Assembly (NCBI GenBank): GCA_950097015.1
Contig: CATNEN010000031.1
Coordinates: 2,604,001-2,668,000 of the forward strand
Direction of reading: 5' to 3'
Origin: Macrostomum hystrix
Taxonomy: Eukaryota; Platyhelminthes; Macrostomidae
Length of the DNA: 64,000 bases
Within the stretch, counting starts at the first letter, position 1; the number at the start of each line of letters is the position of its first letter. Position numbers and translations under genes: made by a program. The notes beneath the pieces are model-generated. The model searched no databases. It was not told where the DNA came from and saw nothing but the letters and a program-made list of their open reading frames with translations. Positions 1 to 9,500 of the stretch are shown here, one piece after another.

Positions 1-37
1 AACTGTCTCGCTCAGAGGCACATATAGTTGTCCTTGG

Positions 38-75
38 GCTGAGATTCGAACTCCAGACCTTCGAACTCGAACTCA
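38..75 (-). repeat. tRNA-derived repeat fragment (B-box)
   Basis: Read on the minus strand, the segment carries GGTCTGGAGTTCGAATCTC, which resembles the pol III internal B box (GGTTCGAATCC). The same phrase occurs at about 26198-26218, and a close relative is tandemly amplified at 35516-35805. This is probably a fragment of a tRNA-derived SINE. No tRNA fold was established. Confidence 0.35.
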
Positions 76-176
76 AATTTGTTGTCATAAATGGCCTAGA
101 GAGAAATTCAAAATGAGAGAAGAAAAATAGAGAGAGATGCGCCAAAGGCGTAGGCGCACAAAATTTACACACTTAC

Positions 177-709
177 TCTCATTCCTAGTACCAGTCCGTC
201 TCCAATCGCAGTGAAGCCACCAGCCGACAGAGCCCTGACGGCCTTGGCGAAATCCTCCCTATCAGCCAGCGAGTTGAAGACGCTCAGTGGCTTAACAAGC
301 TGCGTTGTTTCGGAGAATACCAGAGCGCACTCGATGCCATCCTCCAGTAGATTGAGAACGAATCTTTCAACGTCAACCATGATTTTATTCAGCGGATTGC
401 CCTGAAGCAAACAGGATTTATCTTACAATTTTGTATTTTGAAATTCGAGCATGTTGTTGATGCCATCCCGTCTTGACTCTAATTATACGCGAGCCCTGAC
501 GATTTCCGAAACGGATGAAAAAACCTTTATGTGATTCTAAACTAAATTTAAGCCTCAGAAATTTCATTGCAATACGATAACCATGCTTACTCTCATGCTC
601 CCGCTAACGTCGATGATAAGAACAAGCCTGCGATACGGCAACGGTCGCACCACACTGACGTGCATCGGCGGAGGAACGCTCCCTTCGGGCGACGGGGCAG
701 CGCGGAAAT
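177..709 (-). CDS. CLCA-like von Willebrand factor A domain, two exons (partial)
   Basis: Two minus-strand exons encode the core of a vWA domain. Exon 709-591 ends in LVLIIDVSGSMR, containing the metal-ion adhesion motif DxSxS, and is followed by a GTAAGC donor. Exon 401-177 follows a TTGCTTCAG acceptor in the same phase and encodes 75 residues, including ALVFSE, DREDFAKAV and GGFTAIGDGL, followed by GTAAGT. A Pro-rich stretch just before the MIDAS strand, and the order of motifs, match calcium-activated chloride channel regulators (CLCA): secreted or membrane-anchored proteins that modulate TMEM16A-type channels, with an N-terminal metalloprotease domain ahead of the vWA domain. The family call is from recognition of the motifs; another vWA protein is possible. 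The remaining C-terminal exons would lie left of the window. Confidence 0.6.
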
Positions 710-754
710 CTCATAACTGTCTCATGATGTCGCGGGCGCTTTGATGTCTCATGA

Positions 755-1012
755 TGTCACTCACCAATTACCTACCATCGCTCACCAATTACCTACCATC
801 ACTTACCAATTACCTACCATCACTCACCAATTACCTACCATCACTCACCAATTACCTACCATCACTTACCAATTACCTACCATCACTCACCAATTACCTA
901 CCATCACTCACCAATTACCTACCATCACTCACCAATTACCTACCAACACTCACCAATTACCTACCATCACTCACCAATTACCTACCATCACTCATTAATC
1001 GCCTACCATCTA
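755..1012. repeat. Minisatellite, 21-bp unit
   Basis: About 12 near-perfect head-to-tail copies of a 21-bp unit containing caccaattacctaccatc. It lies in the presumed CLCA-like intron, starting about 45 bp from the vWA exon. Because 21 is a multiple of three, the array stays open in two frames; these are not genes. Confidence 0.95.
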
Positions 1013-1088
1013 GGATACTAGGTGAGTCGTGCGTATTTGTTTTTCGGTCATTCAATGGTATTTTAGAAAAAATGTCAGTTAATTATAC

Positions 1089-1202
1089 CTTAATCTTGTT
1101 CACAAGCTGTGGATCCTCAGGTAAGCTCACTATCGATTGCAATCACCAGATTCCTGTAGCCGCCATCGCTGCCTAAGCTGAGACCGGCGATCGGTGCCAA
1201 GA
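1089..1202 (-). pseudogene. CLCA-like N-terminal exon with a 1-nt frameshift
   Basis: Read on the minus strand, this segment encodes GGYRNLVIAID in one frame and SLPEDPQLVNKIK in the next. Joined by a one-base shift near 1121, these resemble the first strand and helix of the CLCA N-terminal domain (pattern GY..IVIAIDP..PED..L...IK). The segment is bounded by an AAAAG acceptor and an AAG/GTATAA donor. Between this exon and the vWA exons a normal CLCA has about 220 residues of metalloprotease-like domain, yet only about 380 bp separate them and these are mostly minisatellite. So the N-terminus is either deleted and decaying, or a sequencing indel plus collapse has altered it. Confidence 0.5.
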
Positions 1203-1204
1203 CT

Positions 1205-1715
1205 TTTGAAATCTAGTTATTCATTTAGACCACAGATACTTTATATTACTACGAGCTAATATTAGTAATAAAGTATCAATTACTTATATAGACAGTCTAT
1301 AAAGCGGTAGCAATCCAAGGTAAGAGCTGGATTGGAGTGAAGTTTTTTTATTTAATGTGGCCAGTTACAAAGAAAATTGAAAATATGAATTTGTAACAAA
1401 TTCATTGATAAAAGACCGAATGATAGGAAAACTTGTCTACTTTGTACTTGCAAAGCTTGACGCACAGTCTGTTTTTATATTGTAAAAAATAGAGACTCCA
1501 GCCGAGTGGTCGCATGACGGGCTAGTATACATTTACGCTAATAAATTGTATTGATAGCCAGTCAAATTTTAGGCAAACTAAGAAATATATTTAGGTACTC
1601 GTAAGTGCAAATGCATATTAAGGATTGCGATAGCTCTAATTCAACTTCATGGAACATTATTTACGAATTTTTGCACCGGGATTCCGGGAACGACAATCAC
1701 CACAATGTTCATGAC
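1205..1715. other. Intergenic, no gene seen
   Basis: AT-rich sequence between the CLCA-like exon and the MGMT stop codon. A short tRNA D-arm-like phrase (gccgagtggtcgcatgac, near 1501) is the only notable element. I see no coding or regulatory structure. Confidence 0.5.
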
Positions 1716-1719
1716 GTTA

Positions 1720-2795
1720 CTAAACTACGGTCTTTGCGGATTTCTCGCGCTTCAGCAGCCACAGTTTAGTGGCGTCCGCTTTGCCACCTGCGAAGTGGCC
1801 AGGCGAGCCGTCGGTGCGAACCACCCGATGGCAGGGCACCAGCAGTGGCACCGGATTCGCGCGCATAGCCGAGCCGACAGCTCTAGCTGCACCGGGATTT
1901 GCGCCAGCCAGCGAGGCCAACTGCTGGTAGCTGACGGTGACGCCTGGCGGCACAGAGGCGGCCAGGGCGCGCCAGACTCGATAACGAAAGCTACCCGGCG
2001 GAGCGGCCCGTGTGGCGCACAGGGTGGGCAGCGGAGGCAGATCACTGCCAGAGATGCTACCGGCTTGTGAAAAGTAGGCCTTCAGCCACGCCAGCGTCTG
2101 CTGCGCTGGACTGTCGGCTGGGCATGCAGCAGTTCCTGACTGATCTATGATGGAAACCAATTCTAGGGAAGCTTCTGATTGCCCGGACTTTAGCCGAATG
2201 CAGGGCCGTTCAGACTCCGCGTCGGCCATGGTGAGGCAGTGCAGGCCGGCTGGACAGGCTTCTAGTATTATGCGGCCAACTGGCGAGGCCAGGCACAGCC
2301 GAACATTTGGAGGCCGGCTGCACAGCTCATGCTGGCTGGCTGATTTGCGACTGTAGGTTGAGGAAATAGGATTTAATTGGGCCACGAGGTCTCATCAACT
2401 CGAGAATTCCCATCAAATTTTCAGTTTTCGACAGCTACATGAAATATAACTAGTCCAATCGCCCACTTCCAGTAAGGTACTTTGGATATTGAGGGAGCTT
2501 GTAGTCCAATGGCTATAGCTTTGGACTTCTGATGGAGAGGTCCCGACTTTGTGAGATAAAATTTTGCAATGGTGGCAATCAATACACGTAATTAAACAAG
2601 ACAATTGTTTCTTATTGTTTCAGTTCACCCAGAGCTGTGAACTTGTAAAGTAGGAAGAGCTTAGAGCTAAAATTGCAACAGAAAAAAATCTTACCTATTG
2701 CTCTTTTGTTTCCTGATAGCACCAGTTGTAATAGGCATGAGATTATTGGTCTCTCTAAAAGTAGAGGCTAAGCTGGTCTTCTTAAACTTTCCCAT
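1720..2795 (-). CDS. MGMT: Methylated-DNA--protein-cysteine methyltransferase (MGMT), two exons
   Basis: Suicide DNA repair enzyme that moves the methyl or alkyl group from O6-alkylguanine in DNA onto its own cysteine; acts in the nucleus. Exons are 2795-2695 and 2350-1720 (minus), joined in phase 2, giving 243 residues (human enzyme 207). Exon 1 starts with ATG three bases after a pyrimidine-rich CAG acceptor and encodes a basic extension beginning MGKFKKTS. Exon 2 holds RLCLASPVGRIIL (N-terminal sheet), VSYQQLASLAG (helix-turn-helix), RAVGSAMRANP with the arginine finger at about R190, and PCHRVV with the acceptor cysteine at about C207. The 17-residue Arg-Cys spacing equals the human one. 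The tail GGKADATKLWLLKRE matches the substrate-pocket end. All catalytic residues are present. Exon 1 assignment rests on phase and splice sites only; the catalytic exon is certain. Confidence 0.9.
2491..2555 (+). repeat. tRNA-derived SINE fragment
   Basis: The segment gagcttgtagtccaatggct and the following bases are homologous to the tRNA-like head at 35475-35540 (gagcttatagtccagtggtt). The copy lies in MGMT intron 1 and has a degraded B-box end. It is probably a remnant of the same SINE family. Confidence 0.5.
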
Positions 2796-2799
2796 GTGC

Positions 2800-3550
2800 T
2801 GAAAAAGAAAAAAGAAACCTAAATTTTTACATTCATTTCACAGCTTCTTTGTCAAGTACTTTATAAAGTACTTTGTAAAGCTTGGGAAAATATTGAAATA
2901 TGGCAGACAGTCAACATGCTACCAGCCAGAGCCAATACAGCACAGCCACACCAAAACCCCTCAACCTCAGTCCAGTTGAGGTGGGGTTGGTGCCCCCAGC
3001 TGGTTTGCTAAGCCAAGGGGTTTGCAAAGTTGCACCACTTTTTTGCACCTCCCTGCATTATTTTGCTAAATATACATACAATGTGACAAAGTTTTGCTGC
3101 CATTTCATCTCTTAAATAAAAAGGCCTTCTGCCTTAGAAATGTAAATTTCTAAATAAATATGAATGTCAACAGAAGATGGTCTAATAAAAGCCACTTGAC
3201 TTAGGTATGAGATAGGGGCTTGGCTGTAGTCTTAGTATCAGTAAATGTCTAGAATTATATGTTTAGCAGGGCTTTCATGGCTAAATAACTAACTAAAACT
3301 AAAAGCCAAAAAAATTATAATTACTATAATAGTAGCAATTATATAGCTATAAGGTACAACAAAATTCAAAATGATTTAAATGCAACCAAGTAAGTTAATT
3401 TAAATTTTCATTATATATCTATCTACACTTTTAGAGCGCTCAAAGCCCTGCTAGTTAATCAATGCCCTAGCTACTAATAAAAATGATATTAGAGTTAGAG
3501 TTAGTTAGACAGGTCTTGGAGAGCTAAGTACTATTACTATATATATGAAA
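2800..3550. other. AT-rich intergenic sequence, no gene seen
   Basis: No convincing exon, transposon protein or tandem array. It includes the upstream side of MGMT, with a polypyrimidine tract (minus strand) directly before exon 1. Confidence 0.5.
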
Positions 3551-3554
3551 AATA

Positions 3555-4218
3555 GGCATAAGTATGGTTTCATTTGTTAAACTCAAATTTGCACAAAAAA
3601 CGATAACTGGCGTAACAAGGATAACGGGTAACATTGAGAAACGTCAGAATAATGTCTTTGAGTAGAAGCTACAGCAGAAGCTTTGCAGAAGCTACAGCGG
3701 GTACTGCTCCGTGATACTGCGCAGGAAGTGCCGGAAGTGGGGATGTGGGAACTTCTTGCGCCACAGAAATTCCTGCAGGTACGTTTCAAATAGCTGCGGC
3801 TGCATGCCGTACATGTTATGCAACTTGCGTTTCGCGTGGGCCCACGTACCCTCCACAAGATTCGTGTGGATGTTGGGATCCTGCGGGTCCACGAACGCCA
3901 GGTGGTGATTGACCACCGCGTGGTTGGGTAGGACGCTGTAGGCCTGCCAGCATGGCTGGGTTCTCCACCTCGTTGGCAGGGATGAGGACAATTGGTGCTG
4001 ATGGGCGTCTGCCAGCCATATCGATAAGTATCTGATTTGAATTTCAAATTGTGCTCCTCACCAGTGCAACTGCCACGTCAGCGCCACCGACCATGGGGTA
4101 TATTTTGGCCTTAGATACTGCCACATCAGTACTTAAATTTCAAATTGTGTATCATTATGGTCTTGGATTTTGATTTTCACGCGAATTTGAGTTTAACGAA
4201 CGAAACTATACTTATGCC
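3555..4218 (-). mobile_element. Decayed Merlin-type (IS1016/IS1595-like) DNA transposon
   Basis: Imperfect terminal inverted repeats of about 38 bp begin with ggcataagtat at the left end and the same sequence inverted at 4218. Flanks gaaaaata and aaaaaata resemble an 8-bp target duplication, the size known for Merlin. Between them, minus-strand 3991-3692 encodes the C-terminal transposase region: VVNHHLAFVDPQDPNIHTN, then VEGTWAHAKRKLHNMYG and YLQEFLWRKKF. This matches the HxxVNHxxxFVDPxxxxHTxxxE..W pattern of Merlin/ISXO2 transposases, whose E is the third catalytic acid. The upstream transposase portion is missing or frameshifted (a second frame carries traces at 4019-3940), so the element is non-autonomous. 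Confidence 0.65.
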
Positions 4219-4236
4219 AAAAAAATATGCCTTAAT

Positions 4237-4240
4237 GTTG
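4237..4240. repeat. Target-site duplication, left copy (GTTG)
   Basis: GTTG immediately precedes the left LTR, and GTTG immediately follows the right LTR at 13008-13011. A 4-6 bp duplication is expected for LTR-retrotransposon integrase. Confidence 0.75.
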
Positions 4241-4977
4241 TGTTGGAGGGCTGTTTCACTAATATTTTACAACTGTTACCAAGTTGTCGTAGGTCTCTTT
4301 TATTATTATTTTAAATCCTACTGACAACACTAATTATTACAACCAGTATAACACATATAATTCGTATATTAGAGTATTTGTTAACTCTATGGTAGCATGT
4401 AAGTGTCCGAGCGGTAAGACACCTTCTATCTTATTAATATGAATAACTCATATATGAATAACTTATTTCGCACTGGTTATATTAGTAACACAGTCTTATT
4501 AAATTTCCAGTCCCAACACAGGGCTTCCAATGGATCGGAGGGTATCAGTTACCCACGCACTTACTTATGGAAAATCACTATTTCTTCCTCACCCTTTACA
4601 GGCTTATTTATCAAATGCACTCCCTTTACAGGTAATTCCTTTATCACACCCTTTACAGGTTATTTCACACTTAATTCGGATCCAACCCTTCTTTTGTTTC
4701 ACTATTCAATACGAATTGCTCGTCTAAATTTATAGCTTTTCAGCTTCATAAAGAATTAAACAAGTTTTGGAAAACTTTGCCTCTTTTTCAGAACTTTGAG
4801 AACGACGTCTGCAAGTTAGTTTTCTCCTCCCAAAACTGCGCGTATATATACTAGATTGGAGGGGTGGTTCCCCGGTGCATTATAACAAGTTGGTGCATTT
4901 AAACAAAATATTAAATTTCTTTACTCGTTCGCGTAAATTCAAAAAGAAAAATACGGTAGGAATATTCAACTATTACA
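4241..4977 (-). repeat. 3' LTR of the Ty3/gypsy element
   Basis: Begins TGTTGG and ends TTACA in plus orientation (TG...CA ends), 737 bp, and matches the copy at 12271-13007 with a constant 8030-bp offset. It contains a TATA-like tatatata near 4851. Adjacent internal sequence 4978-5000 holds the purine-rich tract AAGGGAAG on the minus strand, a plausible polypurine tract. Short open frames inside the LTR are present in both copies and look incidental. Confidence 0.95.
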
Positions 4978-5039
4978 ATTGGCTTCCCTTAGCCTAATTT
5001 TTGAATGTGCAGTGATAAAATTTGGCCACACAAAGAAAG

Positions 5040-5106
5040 CATAACAAAAGCATAAACAAAAGCATAAACAAAAGCATAAACAAAAGCATAAAAGCATAAA
5101 CAAAAG
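5040..5106. repeat. Short tandem repeat, 12-bp unit, inside the LTR element
   Basis: About five copies of aaaagcataaac lie between the 3' LTR and the extra ORF. They are untranslated and AT-rich. Confidence 0.85.
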
Positions 5107-5198
5107 CCGAAAGGGATTATGTAGTAAAATACAACACAAAGCCAAAATGTAGTATAATTCACAAGTAAAAGTTCATAAAGTCAAAGAGTAAATGTCCT

Positions 5199-6293
5199 TC
5201 AAAATTTACAATCTTCTGGGATTGGCAGCTCGCGAGGCCATCCAACAATGTTGGAGGACCAGCGTGTCTCGATATTCAACATGATACGATTGAATTCATA
5301 GGGACTCGTGGTGATCGAATGCTTGGCATACTGAACTGCCCGTCTCCAGGCTGCGATGGCACAGTCGGTGCTGAACTCGCTCACCAGGAGGCGAAGTACT
5401 GGGCGTATCTTTTCCCGCTGTGGAAATGGTCGATCTAGTCTGGCGTAGGCAATAGACATCAAGTAGCGCTTCACCAATTGAACTAGGCGCTTCAGGTGTT
5501 CCTGCCTCGGCTCGTTCAGACTGCTCATGACTTCCGGGTAGTTGCCGCCTGGTCCATCGTGTGGTGGCTGATTATCCCCTGGCTGCAGCGGTGCCTGTGG
5601 CTGTTGCGTCGGCTGCTGCTGCTGCGGCTGCTGTTGCTGCTGTTGCTGCTGCGGCTGCTGTTGCTGCTGCGGCTGCTGTTGCTGCTGCGGCTGCTGTTGC
5701 TGCTGCGGGGCCGGACACATTGATGGCTGGGTCCGCTGTGTCGTCCTGGCCATTGGTGGTCGCTGCATCAAGGGTGGCGGCTGCTGCTGTAGCTGCCTCT
5801 GCTGCAGTGGTGGCCTTGGTGCAATCGGTCGATAAGTGCTCTTTCGGTTCGTCCGAGCCTCCGGAACGGAAATGACGATGCTCGGCCTGTCGCTAACCGA
5901 ATAGCGGGCAAGAGTAGCAACTGGGACTGTCACTGCCGCATCCGCTTGCACTTGCAGGAGGCTCCCTCGTTTGGCCTGCTGCATTGGCACTGGCAGTCTG
6001 GACAACGTTTTGACGCCCTTCTTGGACGGCACGGGTCCAGGCATCTGAGGCGCGGGCCTCTTGGTCACAGTACGTGTAGTGCTGCTCTGGCCAACCAATT
6101 GCGGGTCAGTCCGCTGGCGTAGCGGTGCTTCGTACTGCGGTTCCGCGTTTTCTACCTCAGGCGAGTCAGTTCTAATTTCTCCGGATTCAGCCGAACTGGC
6201 ACTATCCGAGCTTACTGGTGGTAGATCCACAGTGATTGCTTCCAACATGCGATCAAACTCGCTCGCGTCAACAATTTCAAACTCACAATCCAT
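5199..6293 (-). CDS. Extra Gln/Pro-rich ORF of the LTR element (env position, unknown function)
   Basis: An intact ORF of 364 residues downstream of pol, where some gypsy elements carry env. First ATG at 6293 (MDCEFEIVDASEFDRML). Layout: acidic Ser-rich N-terminus (1-90), basic Pro/Ser-rich middle, a polyglutamine/proline tract encoded by a CTG-rich run on the plus strand (about 5590-5706), then a compact, probably helical C-terminal segment with HLKRLVQLVKRYLMSIAYAR and WRRAVQYAKHSI. No signal peptide, transmembrane segment or fusion-like region is visible, so this does not look like an envelope protein. I recognise no family. It may be an accessory or regulatory protein. Confidence 0.7.
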   Translation of the reverse strand: MDCEFEIVDASEFDRMLEAITVDLPPVSSDSASSAESGEIRTDSPEVENAEPQYEAPLRQRTDPQLVGQSSTTRTVTKRPAPQMPGPVPSKKGVKTLSRLPVPMQQAKRGSLLQVQADAAVTVPVATLARYSVSDRPSIVISVPEARTNRKSTYRPIAPRPPLQQRQLQQQPPPLMQRPPMARTTQRTQPSMCPAPQQQQQPQQQQQPQQQQQPQQQQQQQQPQQQQPTQQPQAPLQPGDNQPPHDGPGGNYPEVMSSLNEPRQEHLKRLVQLVKRYLMSIAYARLDRPFPQREKIRPVLRLLVSEFSTDCAIAAWRRAVQYAKHSITTSPYEFNRIMLNIETRWSSNIVGWPRELPIPEDCKF

Positions 6294-6565
6294 GTTACGG
6301 TTATTGCTCCAGTTCAAAACGAGTGAATTTGCTCCGAATCTCTGTCCCTCTTTGTTCCCAGGGCGCTCTTATTTATAGGTGACAAAACAAGGGTCAACTC
6401 TGATTTTATTGGCTGATTCCCTGTTCTCCAATAAGGTTCATTTATCCAATAACCTTTGACTTTCTGACCTCCCTTTAGACGATCTCCTATTGGCTGACCA
6501 AAATTCCCTTAGTTTATTGTTCGGAATACCCCCACACTCGATTACGTAATAACGTTTGCTTACTT

Positions 6566-9500
6566 TCAAAATTGCATGTTGCCAAACCACGAAATCACTG
6601 TGGTTAGCCTTTTCAAATAATCGTTGAATCTAATCGGGGGATTTACACGTTTTCTTGTGTTGTAGGGATGCGGAGCTCTCACTTCGTTCTCGCTTGCTGA
6701 GTCCAAGTCTTCCTCTGAGGTGTTAATGCTCTCGTGGCTATCGCTTTCGCTTTCGTTCGCGCCTTCCTCCTCTTCATTGTTTGTATTGTCAGACTGACTT
6801 GTTATGTCATCAATCTCAATTTCGGCTCCTAAATCTAACAAACTTCCTCTCATCTCACTTCCTTCGTTTCTATCTTGACATTGCCATGCAATTCTCTCAT
6901 CTTCCGATTCAGATTCTGAATGAATGACTTCTTCGATTTCCTTCCTCTCCCTCTGGCTTCCCTTAACTTTTCGTTCTGTCTTCTTTGGCTGACTTTTCTC
7001 CAGTTTGCTGGGCTGGCTTCCCTTAATTACTTCCTCCTTGGTTGAATTTGGCACAAGAGTTAGATTATCTCTATGAACCAGCAATATGTTGCCTACTGGC
7101 TTGCCATCTTCTTCCTTTTGCACTTTAAATACAACATCGGAGAATTGCTCAATTACTCGATAAGCGGATCGCTTTTTACGGTGAAATTTGTGCGATTCCT
7201 CGCTATCTAACTGAGGATTATTAATTAATGCTAAACATCCTATCGGCACTTCCTTTGGCAATTTATTTTTTTGCGCGAGTTCTTCTCTCTTGCTAGCTAC
7301 ATTCTCTAATTTCCTCTTGACTAATTCTCCTGCTATTCTGAGTCTCTCGGCATGATTGGCGACATAGGATGGATAATCGGCAAATGACTTAGATTCTTTG
7401 ATTTGATTGTCAATTGGCAATACAGCCTCTCTTCCAAACATCAGGAAATGGGGACTGTAACCAGTGGTCTTGTTTACACTTGTGCGCACGGCTACCAAAG
7501 CTGCTGGGATCATAAGGTCCCAATCTGCATGATCCTTTTCCACCAAGCAGGTAATGATGGATTTGATCTGCTTGTTGAATCTTTCAACCAGACCATTGCT
7601 TTGAGCGTGGTAAGGTGTTGTACACGTGTGTTTGACATTATACAGATCGCAGAACGCTTTAAATTGCTTACTGGTGAAAGTTTTTCCATTGTCTGTATGG
7701 ATCCAATGGCATTGGCCATACTCAGAAAACACTCTCTCCTGCAGTAGCTTTATGACAGTATCAGATTTTTGATTACGGACCGGGAAAGCGAAAGGGTATT
7801 TGGTAGTGCTGTCCACCACAGTTAACACGTACCGATGTCCTCGCCTACTTTCCTTAGATATAGGTCCAATTAAATCAATATGCAAACGATAAAATGGCTC
7901 ATTGACAGGGAATGATTGGATGGGTGCTTGCACATAGTGACCTTTCTTGCTCTCAAGACAAGGAATGCACTTGGCAATCAATTCTTCTATGGCTGTGACT
8001 AATCCTGGTCTCCAAAATCGTTTCCTCACTTTCTGGATGGTCTTATCTCTACCTAGATGTCCTGCTAGTGGGCTCTCGTGTAGATCGCTGAATGCTAGCG
8101 TGTCCATGGACTTGGGCAGAACGACCTTCCATTCTCCATCCTCCTTGATCATGAGTAATTCTTTCTCAATGCTCATGGCTTCAAATGCCTTGCTTAGCTG
8201 CTTTAACTCGGGGCTTACATTGCTCAACACTGGGGGTTTAGTTAGGCCTTCGCACTTCCATTCCATTAAGGTGTGAATCGCGGAGTCTGCACGTTGAGCC
8301 TCAATAATCTGCTCACGCTTCAGTGGGGTCGGTAAATAATCAGTCAGAAGCTTTTCACATTTACTTTCTACTGGCTCTGGCGTATCAATCTGTGGATTAG
8401 GATAGAATTCCTCAGCGCTCGGATTCAATTGCAAAATGCAGGAATCAGAATGAACACCTTGGGATTTTTCCTTCTCATTACCGGAAATCTGTGACTCGAT
8501 CCAACGATTGGGATCTAAGGTCGGAATTTCTCCTTCAATGGGAACAGTTGGCGACTGGGTCAGGCTCTCAGCACTGTCCTTAGTCATTGCCTGCTGATCA
8601 CTCTTTACGCATACGCGATCCTTCACTTCTGCGGGCTCTCTGCTTCTTTCCAATTCTTCGGCGGGTCTTCTGGATAGGCTATCAGCATTCTGATGAGAAC
8701 TGCCTTTCCTATGTTCGACATCAAATTGGAATTCATTCAATCGTTCTATCCATCTACCTAAAATGCCTTGTGCTTCGGTCTGACGTAATAACCAGATAAT
8801 CGCCTTATGATCGGTTCTAGCTAAAAATCGCTTACCTAACAAATAAAATCTGAAATGTTTCATCGCATCAACTAAAGCTAAAAGTTCTTTTCTAGTGATT
8901 GGATACCTTTTCTCGGACTCCTTCATTGCACGACTAAAATATGCGATTGGCCTCTCCACGCCATCAGATTGGATTTGGCCCAAGCAGGCGCCAATTCTAT
9001 TATCGCTGGCATCAGTATCGAGAACCATTCGCACATTCTCATCATCAACGAATTCTGGGTAAGCTAACACATCTGTGGACATCATCCGGGTTTTTAAAGC
9101 CTCGAATGCCTCATCGTGCATCACGCTCCATTTTCCTTGGAAATTCTGCACATTTTTCCGGGTGAGCTGGAATAATGGGTGAGCCACTTCGGCATAATTC
9201 TTCACAAAACGGCTATAATAATTACACAGACCGAGAAAACTTCTTAATTCCTTCACATCTTTCGGCTTCGGCCAAGTTCTGATAGCTTCGATCTTTGCAT
9301 CATCAGTACGAATGCCTTCAGTACTAATTACATGGCCTAGATACTTCAATTCTTGATGGAATAAATTACACTTCTTCGGTCTTAGCTTCAATCCTGCTGT
9401 AATTAGCCGTTGGAACACTTCCTTTAGATGTGCCAGATGATCGGCAAATGTTTTCGAATAGGTGACAATATCATCTATATAGGACATAGCAAACTGATGT

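Noticed and set aside
4396-4425. tRNA-like phrase gtgtccgagcggtaagacac inside the LTR
   Set aside because: It has an A-box look but no matching anticodon stem, B box or acceptor stem at tRNA spacing; present in both LTRs as ordinary LTR sequence.
5496-5875. Plus-strand Leu-rich and Ala-rich frames
   Set aside because: Antisense of the CTG/CAG-rich polyglutamine tract in the retroelement ORF.
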